Below are positions 14,401 to 24,617 of a stretch of 64,000 nucleotides of DNA, piece by piece. The notes below the pieces were generated by a model that saw only the letters and a list, made by a program, of their open reading frames with translations, was not told the DNA's origin and made no database searches. Source of the DNA: Cruorifilaria tuberocauda (taxonomy: Eukaryota > Nematoda > Chromadorea > Rhabditida > Onchocercidae); assembly GCA_013365365.1 (NCBI GenBank), contig JABVXU010000179.1, positions 40,892 through 104,891 on the forward strand, given 5' to 3'. Made by a program: the position numbers and the translations under genes. Positions within the stretch are counted from its first letter, which is position 1. Each line of letters opens with the position of its first letter.

Positions 14401-17400
14401 CAATTACTTCTTTTGTAAAGGAAGTAAGTCAATTTTTGGATATTTCTGGAAATTCAATCCTTCGCGGAGATCTTCAAATTCATACAGTTCTCTTTATAGT
14501 TTTTATATAATTCATAATTCACTTTTCAATTCTTTTCTACATTTTTATTTTACAGTGGTTAAATACGAAAGAATGGGCCACCGTTCGACGATTTCATGCA
14601 TCTGCTGGAAATGGGATTGCTTGCGAAGTGCGGAAAATCGATGAGATGTTATTTAATACAATGCAGCAGGAAGAATCTCAAATCGATTCAGTAATTAAAT
14701 TAAATAATGGTGATGTCACATTAATCAGGGACGAACAGCATGGTAAGCTGTAGGTTTCATCTTTTACTATGACTGTAGACGAAAATTTGCAAGCATGTTT
14801 AACGAATACTTTAATATGTTGCTATATACAGGAGAAAGTGAAGGATCTTTCTAATTCTTCGGAAGGTTCAATAGCTTGTGTTTACATTTTTTTTTGCATA
14901 AAAATTATGCATATTAATCATTTAATCATATTTCTCTTGGACAGACAGTGTTTATATCATTATTGTCATTTGACTTTTCTGATTCCAAATTCTGCTTCTT
15001 GATCATCATTTAGATAACTACAATTTTTTTATAGGTATTGATAAGGCCGCATTTAATGACAATGAGCCACTTCGAGTTGTAATCGGTAATGAACGATGGA
15101 TGATTAAAAATGCAGTTCCAGTTGATGAATATGTTGAAAATCTGATTAAGACGGAGCAGACGGCTGGGCACATATCCGTTATGTGCGCAATAAACGGTGA
15201 AAAAGTATTTATGAATAATGAAACTTTTAACTTTCAACTGTTGATGTGGATAGGTGAAATGTTGCAACTAATTCTAACTAATTCTTGATCACCTATACAA
15301 ATAGGTTATTAGAACATGGACTCATAGAAGAAGAATATTACAATGGTGGATTAGTATTTAAAACTGAGATAAAGCTACTTAACGTTTTTTTCATTTTCAG
15401 GTTGTCTCGTTGCAACGATAAGTATAGCAGATATAGTGAAGAATGAAAGTGCTCTTGCTGTTTGGGCTCTGCAGCGCATGAATATCAGAGTAATCCTCTT
15501 GACAGGTGACAATGCTCGTACTGCAGAAGCAACAGCTAGGCAAGTTGGTATACGCGAAGTATTTGCCGAAGTTTTGCCGAATCAGAAGCGAGCTAAAATT
15601 GAACAGTTGCAGGTATTTTACAGGCGCTTTTTTGAAAAAAAAATTAATTTAAAAATATTAGTTTATAAGCGAAAATTCTAGTAATAAATTTTAGTTAAAT
15701 TAATGCTGTTTCTTAAAACAAACTTTGGTGTTTCGGTGTTACTATAAATATTATATTGTATTAGCTATTTTATGCACTCACTTTTTATCTTATTGCAACT
15801 TAAAGTTTTTCCTGTCTCCTGAGTATTTTCTCAAATACCTTCCTTTGGTTGCTCCCTTCCTTCTCTTCATTTTCTTCACAAGTTTTCTACCTTTTCTATA
15901 GATATAGCTTTCCTTCTTTGTTTTCATCTAGTTTTTTCTCGTTTTAGTGTATTAAATGTATCAGGGATATGCATATTTCTCGAAGGTAAAAGCATTTTTA
16001 CTGCCGAATTTAAGTATTTGATGGTTAAGCTATATTTTTTTTAAATATCATAAAAATCAAACGTCTTATTACTAGTTTTTTTCGCCTTCCATTTTAGGAA
16101 ATGAAAGAACGAGTAGCGATGGTTGGTGATGGAGTAAATGATAGTCCTGCTTTAGCTAGTGCTGATGTTGGCATTGCAATTGCAGCTGGTTCAGATGTTG
16201 CAATCGAAAGTGCAGGTATCGTCTTAGTGAAAGTAAGGTTTTTTTAATTAAATTTTGCTTTAGAATGTGGTTCAGTCGGATACCACATAATACTTCTAAT
16301 TAGATATATTTCTGATTTTTTTTTGTCTAATTAGTCCTGTCATTGACATACTTTGGATTGTAAAGAGCAAGTCAATCATTTTCGGAAAAATATCAGTTAC
16401 CTTTATGAAAATAATGACTAGTATTTAAAAATTTTTTTTTTTAAACTAAGTAAACTAATTAAATTGTCATTTAGAACGATCTTATTGATGTGGTGGCGGC
16501 GATAGATTTGTCAAAACGGACGACACGTCGTATACAACTTAATTTTTTGTTCGCTGTGTTATACAATATTGTTGGAATCCCTATCGCAGCCGGTTAGTTT
16601 TCCTTCTATCAGTTCGTTTTTTATTTTGATACTGATTACTTATTTTAAGTATGATCCAATTGAATAGCTTTTTTGAATGATTGTTAAAAGATTGCTTACC
16701 CTTGCTTACCCCGATTCAGCAAATGTTCATCTTTTTGAGATAATTGAGAAACCATTGGCGACTAAATGATTCAATACGGAAATTATCAAAAAATGTTAAT
16801 TTGAGTCTCAATATCTATAATTTATGCTCATATACATAATTTATTCCTGTTAGTCATCGAATCCAATTTCTCATACGAAAGTTGATTTGACGCTTAAAGC
16901 TTCTTTAAGACGTGACTTATTATTTATCGTTTTAGGTGTTTTTATGCCTTGGGGTTTTACTATCCAACCGTGGATGGCAGCAGCAGCAATGGCTTTATCA
17001 TCAGTCAGTGTTGTCGCTTCGTCTCTGATGCTAACACTATATAGGCAAACTATTATTTTTATTGTTTTCATAATTCCTAATTTCTAAACGTTTCGTAATT
17101 TCATAGTTGATTTGTGAGTTAGATGCTGTAGTCTCTTGATTTTGTATGATACTGAAAAATCTTTAAAAATTTATATTTTTTGAAGACATATTCCTAATCT
17201 TTGATTTAATTAACTTTCTTTATCTGCTAACTAATCACTTATCTTTCCCTGTATATTTTTTATCCTTAACATTTAGGAAGCCAACTCAGCAAAGTTTGGC
17301 TTGTGCGGAGTTTTATAACCATCAAGCACGACTAGCGATGGGTGACTGGCCAGTTGTTGTACATCGTGGTTTGGATAATTTTGCTGTGAGACGATCGTTG

Positions 17401-18019
17401 TCGAAATTATCATTCAGTTCGGTTATTTCAACAATAAACTCAATATTCGACTCGCAGCAAAGTATAAATCGTGTCACACCGCTTGATAGGTCTGTCAGTT
17501 AATCTTATAAGTGATGAATATTTTTATACATATAGCTCATTTTTTGTGTCTTAAGATTTTTATTAAATTTATACTTTATTTGCTCATGTGATATGTCTTA
17601 AGATGGCTTTAATTAATGAAGGAAGGGAAGGCAATTCATTCCTTTTATTTGATTTACCTTTATTGCTTTAAGGATAGCTTACTTTTTTTTAGCATGATCT
17701 CCATTTCTTAAGTAATTCTTTCTTAAATAATTAAAAAATAGAAAATTTCCGAAATTTTCCCTTATTGAGAGTTATAAAGTAATAAAGAGGAGTATTTTTC
17801 CAATTTATAGGTAATTGCTTTGAATACTTCCCGAATGAAAGCTGTAAATATGTTCTTTGTCATATTTATGCTTGCGTAAAATTTTGTGGCAAGATAAATG
17901 TCACAAACGCTTTAATTATAGTATTACTTTAGTTACAGACTATTTTTAGAAAACTTTTGCTTCAACGTAAATCAACTGCTGGTTCGCTGGACTCACCGAA
18001 TACTGCACTTATTATTTAA
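8426..18019 (+). CDS. cua-1: Copper-transporting P1B-type ATPase (ATP7A/ATP7B, CUA-1 orthologue)
   Basis: ATP-driven Cu(I) pump loading the secretory pathway and exporting copper. Exons: 8426-8600, 9432-9596, 9800-9895, 10131-10349, 10599-10762, 10836-11135, 11242-11318, 11542-11716, 11962-12104, 12379-12586, 12724-12856, 13022-13146, 13262-13387, 13841-14026, 14241-14423, 14556-14742, 15035-15196, 15401-15612, 16098-16232, 16475-16592, 16936-17044, 17277-17489, 17950-18019; about 1226 aa. Heavy-metal domains: GMTCHSC (C85, C88), GMTCASC (C203, C206) and a third with TGMC, missing the first cysteine (T325, C328). The pump core has TGE (about 608), CPC in the metal site (727-729), DKTGT with phosphorylated D771, SEHP (H813, the Wilson-disease histidine) and GDGVNDSP (from 1022). 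The start follows TTTTCAG directly, suggesting trans-splicing. If the last intron is retained, translation stops at 17502 (1207 aa). Introns starting at 9597, 10763 and 17045 appear to use GC donors. Confidence 0.96.
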
Positions 18020-20716
18020 ACCTTTTATCCTCAGTGCCTCTTTTGTTTGTTTCCTCGTCATGTCATAATTGCTAATTTTCCTTTGTGAGTTATGCTTCTT
18101 TTGATGTGAGATCCAAAATGAAGTTGGCAAAAATTATCTAATAATAATTTGACAATGGATTTCGGTCGTCGTAGCTGCATCTACCAAAAAATGAATCAAC
18201 CAATTGATATTTTCAAGTGAGCTGTCATCGATTCCTGCTTATTATGCATTCTGCTCTTTCCCGGTGCCACCTGCATGATGATGTGAGCTGATTTCAATTA
18301 CCTATCGTCTAAGTTTATGTAACATTAGTTGCGACTTTCTAATAAAATCTTTTTATTCATATTTTTGGGGAATTCATATTTTCATATTTATGTCTTTCCC
18401 TTCTCCACTGTCAATCGATTGCTTTTGTTCCTATATAGCTATTTTTTATCAGGATTTCTGGTAACAAATTTAAATATAACGGGAAATGGTTAGAACTTAT
18501 TTTAAATGGGTTATTGAAAACTTCATGTCTGAAATTTCCATTAATTTGCATTTCATTTGTCTTTCGTGCGGCATGTAGACATAGATCTATGCTTTTGTTT
18601 TCATTTATCTATTATCTCTATTATATCCATAATTAACTTATTGATTTACTGATACCTGTGATTATTTTTGCAAAAGTTACGAGGACCTTATTTCCTCTTA
18701 GAAAATAGGGTTATAATAGGAAAAGTTCTATTCCTCCATGTCCATATCTGGAATTCTTTCACATTCATACCTTACGCAATCCAATGAAGCTTTTAACTTT
18801 AATATTTGATATGTAATTTTATATGTAATATCCTTATCAGTCGTTTCATAATAATCCAATTTTTCAAATATTTATATGATATTTTGTTTATATCTAGCAT
18901 GTGTATATTTCATTTTTACTAATTATACTGTATTCAGCACTTCTTTCTAATTAACCTTCTGCAGAAAAACACGCAATTTTTTTAATTTAAATTCAGTTAT
19001 AAGTTTATCATTAAAACTGTATCAACCGGTCCATTGATGTGCTTTTTGATTGAAATTAAAACAAATCTACATTTCAATAACTACTTCGTTTGAAAAAATG
19101 AAGATGGTTCGGAATGGAAAGCAAAGAATTTTAATTTCTAAATTCTATACAATATACGAAGTGTATGATATATTCCAAAAAGCAATGATTAAAGCGAATT
19201 CAGCTATAAACTGATGATGTATGAGAAAGTGCATAAATCTCATCGGCTATGATGTTCAGCAGTTTCCAGTTTTGCGGGGCATTTCATTGTCTTTTTTCCA
19301 GATATCATTTATCAATTTTCCATCAAGTGAGATTTTTTTTTCTTCTGAATCTCATCACTTTGCATTTTCCCTTTCAATCTGTTGTATGCTTAATTAACTA
19401 TTATATCTTTCCATCATAAGCATTTTACTTCTGTTAGCTTTTATATTTCAATATATTTTTTAGTTATATAATCCGTACTAATCTCTTGTAACTTTTCTGT
19501 GATTTTGCTTTATTGCACGAAAATATCATGGAATATAATTTACGTCTTAACCGAAAATTGTGATATGAAATCAAAAATCTTTGGGTTTAAAATTCATTTG
19601 AAACATCTTTGTGCATTCATTTAGCGTAGAATTATGTAAGAATTTTGATCACATTTTGTTTTCCATTTATTGTTTTGTTTTTTTATAGAACTTTGATGAT
19701 TAATTTGATTGGAAAAATTTACTAACTCAGATATTTATTAGCTACTTTTAATTTTCCTATTATTCAATGTTTTTTTGGGTCTCAATTGATGCTACCGGTG
19801 TGATGTAATTTTCATCTCCTATAAATCACAGTTCGTCATTTTCCTTCCCAAAATAGGAAAATCATAACTCCTTATTCAGATAGCAGTAGATTATATGTTA
19901 TTATAATAGTAACTTAATCCTGATAGAAAAGGAAAGACAGCTTTCAAGAAAGCAGACAATTGTAGTGTAGAATGACACTTCCTTTGAGTTGTTACTGTAC
20001 TCCAAGCTGAAATTTCAAAGTTACAAGAATTTGAATGCTTAGATATTATTTGAGCATTTGAATATGAAGAGGATTTCAGTATGTAAAAAACTATTTTGAT
20101 CTAATTATAAATACTAAAGATATTGTGGCTCCATTTATAAAATTTATATGAAAATCGATTCCTTTTTCAATAATCTTATTTTTGTTTTCTCACTCAGAGA
20201 GGGAAGTAAAGCTTAAGTATAATTGAGAATTTCTATAGTACGAAAATAAAAAATTTACTAGAAAATTCTTTGCGAAAAAGCGGATATACTCACTTGAATT
20301 ATGAAAAATAGTAGAATGAACAGTCTGAATGGTAATCATTTCCGGCATTTTCGTGGTGGATGATATAATTTTTTTTTCTGCTAATCCCTTGCTGCAAACT
20401 GTTGTGTTAGCGCAGCTTTTCATATCGCTATAAATAATGACAAGTATCTTATGCTTTCCAAATAGTAAGATTTGAAATTGTATAACTTCAATTGCCAGTC
20501 AGGATATATCAAGATACCTTAATTGCTTAACGTGCTGAAGTAGCGTAATCAAAAAGAACAAGAAAACTTATGAATCTTGAAAATTTCCAGCACTTTCATC
20601 TGTTTCAAACAGCTCTTATTCTTTTTTTTAAGACTAGAAATCTAAATTTCATCAATTCGATTAAAAACTTTTTTCTCTTGGAACAATCATAAGAAAAAAG
20701 GAAAATTTGTTATTGT
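18020..20716. other. Noncoding interval downstream of the copper ATPase
   Basis: AT-rich sequence containing the presumed ATPase 3' UTR (AATAAA-like TCTAATAAAATC near 18338). On the minus strand an open stretch at about 20302-20427 starts after a TTTATAG acceptor, carries two early cysteines and ends at a GTGAGTAT donor. It could be an exon of the cysteine-rich gene to its right, but the phases I tried do not join. Nothing else is supported. Confidence 0.35.
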
Positions 20717-21949
20717 TTAGGTTATTGTACTATGGAATGATGTTTCAAAAGGAAAATACGCATTTCGATGATTGTTGATACAAACGCATGAATAGATATA
20801 ACGTTTGCTACGATAACAAGCAAATTTGTCGTAGAAATCACAGTTGAAATTTCGTGGATATTCATAAGCACTATTGCAAAGAATCGGACTAAACTCCTTA
20901 CCTAAGTCAATACAGCGTCGAAATTCGTCAACATCTGCAAAAACCATAATAACTAAAAACATTAATGAATGTGTAGTAAGAAAAATTAAACTTTAACAAA
21001 TTTTGATTTGAATAAATGAAGAAGTTCTTACAAATAACTCTCTGCTTGGGTACTGTTTATTTTAATTGACAAATAAATAATTCATCAAGTGATAAAACAT
21101 GATAATCGTACATTCAAATTTCAAGAACGTTCAATAATACGTTATCAGAGCTATCAGTTATTACCCACAAACCGATCCATCAAAGTAATCAAATTGGTTC
21201 TTCTTCAATATCTTGTAATTCTCAATCAGACTCAGGGATGATTTGAACAATCACTGATTCTCAATAAGGCTTAGAGATGATTTGAACAATCGATAGCTTA
21301 ATTCGGTGGAAGGGGAAAATGAGGATAAAGATCAGGAAGAATGTTTCACATAATTATTGGTACTTCTAATCAGAACATCAAACTAACAATCAGAATTTCT
21401 GATGCAAATGTAGCCGAACAGACATGGCTTCCAAATTGTCTTACCATATAACTCAAGTGGTCGTTTGTCACAAATTACAGCTCTGCTATCAGCTGTACAT
21501 TCCATTTTTGTCCCTGAAATCAAATATTGCGGGAAGTGAATTGAAATTTTTGATGAGAATAAGCAGTATTTTTGATTTATGATATGATATGATGATAATA
21601 TGCCTCATAATAATGTACATATTAAGTCATATGTTCGTGATAATAAATATTGTTCTATATATTCCATTGAAAATTTGCTATGTTCAAAGTTTTTTTTAAA
21701 AAAATCATCGGTGAAATCTCAAACAAAGTTTTGTTAACAGATAAATCTCTTACAATTTATCAGTGTGATATCATGAAAACCTTCGAAATCAGAATGATCT
21801 TGATATTCTAACGCTGCTGCCTTTTTGGTAATTTTTGACGGAATATCCCAGATATCATGATAATCAGATGTATTCGATAAATCATTTTTGAATGCCAATT
21901 TTACCGAAAAATAATCAATGAATTTGCAGATTTCAAGGTAGATTTTTTT
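20717..21949 (-). CDS. Probable cysteine-rich protein gene, 5' end unresolved
   Basis: Not a family I recognise. Three minus-strand segments join in phase: 21949(open limit)-21754, 21513-21445, 20934-20717. The introns have strong signals (donors GTAAGAG and GTAAGAC; acceptors TTTCAG and TTTTTGCAG). The joined frame has no stop for about 160 codons and ends in TAA at 20719-20717. The last two exons encode eight cysteines spaced C-x8-C-x15-C-x11-C-x11-C-x7-C-x9-C-x-C, an even count that suggests a disulfide-bonded extracellular domain. The upstream part is acidic and has no Met, so a first exon, perhaps with a signal peptide, must lie further up. A strong donor (GTAAGG at about 20903) inside the last exon allows another splice form. 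No known toxin or enzyme motif was seen. Product unknown. Confidence 0.5.
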
Positions 21950-22318
21950 TTAAATGTCATAAAGATATTTAAAATTTTTAAGGAATTTTAAGTTTCATTT
22001 CACGTTGAATCCCAACTAACTGTCAGCTCAAATATTAAGCCGATGAATAATCAAAGATTAAAAAAAGAAGTAAAATTAAGTATTTTGAATAAAATTCCAA
22101 GTAATACTTTACTGCAAACAGATTGTATAAAAACAGTATGTAATAAACCGCTTCCATTTAGCATCCAAATTCTGATAATTACTTTTTTTGCATGTATGCA
22201 AATGAAAATAAATGTCTTTCTTAACATCCAAATTTGAATTCATCTTAAAATATTTCAAAATTCTCACTGAAAATTGCACCTCAATACCCACGGATATTAT
22301 TTATGCGTTTCACATTGA

Positions 22319-23296
22319 CACGTGCATGTGTCACAAAAAGTATGTTATTTCAAGAAATCTCAAAGATGTATATGGTTATATTGTTAAAGCACTTTTATAA
22401 AAGGTAATAAAATTTCAAACTTCGCGGTAAGTTTCGATTAAAAGACTAACTCAATTATTTTTTAGTCGAAAGTAGACCTAATTATTTTTTAGTTGAAACT
22501 TGACCTAATTATTTTTTAATCGAAAGTTTCTTTCATTAATGAAAGCAAATTCGAAAACTATATCAGGTGAGTGAAATTTATCAAGGAACTTTCATAAGAC
22601 GTGAAGTCGATCCGTTTTTATTTTCCGGTATAAAACTCTTTAATTCCGTATTTTTCCCTTCTTTGATACTTAAGATAACTTTTCGTGTGCCCATTGATTA
22701 CTTCTCAACGAACCGCACAATACCATCCACGTGTTTTTCTTCGAGATAAACGTAGTTCACGAGGAAGTCTATTCGACGCATTCCATGTTTCTTCACGTGG
22801 GTCTATAACACGTGGTGATGCGTGTGGATATAATATTTTAGGTGTGATAAAATTTTATTGATTATACAAGTACTCATGTATACCGCGTATCTTCGTTAGA
22901 AATAGCGGGTAAAACGCGGTTAGGCTGATCTTTATATAACTAGGAATGAATTTAGTTGTATGGCGGCAATTTTACAGTACTTTTCCCAACACTCTAGTGA
23001 CCTCTAACCTCTATTTGGATATATATAACCATAATAGTGATCATCATCGAATATCCTTATCTTTTGCTAGTTTGATCAGTATACTTTCCAATAGCTTCTA
23101 TTTATATTTATTTCACTACAACATTTGCATTCCCGATAACGTATTTAGTGCCTAAACGTGAACCGTTCATTCGGTATTACGTAATCGACGTCAGATATGA
23201 TGAAAGAACCATTAATTTATTAATTTAAGATTTTATTTCCGTCCTTCTCCTTATCTAATTTACTATTATGTGCTTTTGCGAATAACAATACACGTG
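22319..23296. promoter_or_regulatory. Cluster of CACGTG palindromes in a locally GC-richer patch
   Basis: Perfect CACGTG hexamers at 22319, 22728, 22794, 22809 and 23291. CACGTG is the E-box bound by bHLH-ZIP factors (Myc/Max-like and TFEB/HLH-30 type). Part of the patch also reads as coding on the minus strand (about 22716-22850, rich in CGT arginine codons), so some hexamers may be codon by-products such as CCA CGT G. Either a regulatory module or a decayed or unplaced exon. Confidence 0.35.
22449..22535. repeat. Short tandem repeat, about 30 bp unit, three copies
   Basis: Three consecutive copies of a CTAATTATTTTTTAGTCGAAAG-like unit with small changes (TCAATTATTTTTTAG, CTAATTATTTTTTAG, CTAATTATTTTTTAA). 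Noncoding. Confidence 0.7.
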
Positions 23297-24617
23297 AGTG
23301 GAGAAAAGGAAGAGCGTTTGAGAGAGAAGGGAAAAACTGATGATCACAGTAGAATAAATGACAATAGGGAAGATAAGGAATATCGTATGTGAAAAAGAAG
23401 ACAAAGACTACTGTAAATGAATTGATTACTGAATGAAAATGTGGGAAAGCTAATTATTTAAAGGTTGTGAAATGATCAATTAACATTATTAGTTTTTTTT
23501 TTAGTTTTCACAAACAAACGCTTTTTGACAGTATTTTCCAATTAAAAAAACAAATGAATTTATATCAGTAATATTTGACGCAAAAATCAGGTCGATTCCA
23601 ATGTAATCATTTTTGATTGGTTGATGGAACAGTTCGTAATATCTAACTGAATATTATTGCGAAGTAATGTATTTTTCTTTGTTACAAATTTTACATGTTG
23701 TGTCTATTATAACTGGGTCTAAAAATGTTCAAAAAATAATTGCATCAGTAATAAGAATGATAAGGATTACGTAACTGTATATTTATCAGGTAATACATTC
23801 CTTCTTAGCTGTTGTAATGCTTCTTTTTTTTGTGCAGTTTTCATACCCTCATTTTCTCTTTGTCTTGTTTAATTTTCCAAACCATTTGATGATTCACTTG
23901 AATATCATTGGTACTTATTTAAGCTTAAATTTTGGACTAATTTTTTATCTATCAAGTTTTGCCTTAATTTAAAAGATTTTTAGACAAATTATTATTTTTA
24001 TTTTTCCAATTTTTTAAATCTATTACTTCAAAATTCTCTATTCTAAAACAACGTTTGTACGAAGCACTTTAAGATTATTTTTATCTGCAGAAATATTTTT
24101 GCAGATTTTCAATGAAAATAATTTAGGTCATAGAAAGATGCAGATATGTATGAATATCGATTTTTGAGATTTTTACCGAATAAAATTTGAATATAAACTA
24201 TTTAAATAATTTGAATGAACTATATGCTTTACTGAATTTTCATTCTTATCCTGGTGGCTGTATGTCAATTCTAGTGATTTATTTCCCTGATAACCGAGTG
24301 CATAGTTTTGTCAAAAAAATTTTCAAATGTAATTTAGACTCTAATTTGAATAGTTTTCAAATGAATTAAAGTATATGTGTCAATTAATTCTTTTCTTTGG
24401 ATTGAGAATGGTGAAAACGATTAAATAATATTCTTGAATTATTTGTTTCCAAGTCTAATGATAGGTTCCAAAATGTACTTCCGCATTGAATAGCGAATTT
24501 CGCAAAATTTCTGATCCATTTGAAATCGATGATAATTTTCATATTATTTCAGAAACTGCTTCAATTTGGTAGTGGTCTTCTTCCACTATACCATCCTCTT
24601 ATCACAGTATTTTAACG
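23297..24617. promoter_or_regulatory. Upstream region of the mrg-1 gene
   Basis: AT-rich DNA before the mrg-1 start. A good acceptor (TTATTTCAG, ending at 24551) precedes a 5' UTR of about 67 bases, consistent with trans-splicing or an untranslated first exon. No other gene is seen. Confidence 0.4.

Noticed and set aside
14828..14868. Possible cassette exon in the copper ATPase intron between exons 14742 and 15035 (CAG acceptor, GAAG|GTTCAA donor)
   Set aside because: In the phase set by the flanking exons it runs into a stop, so it cannot be a coding exon of this gene.
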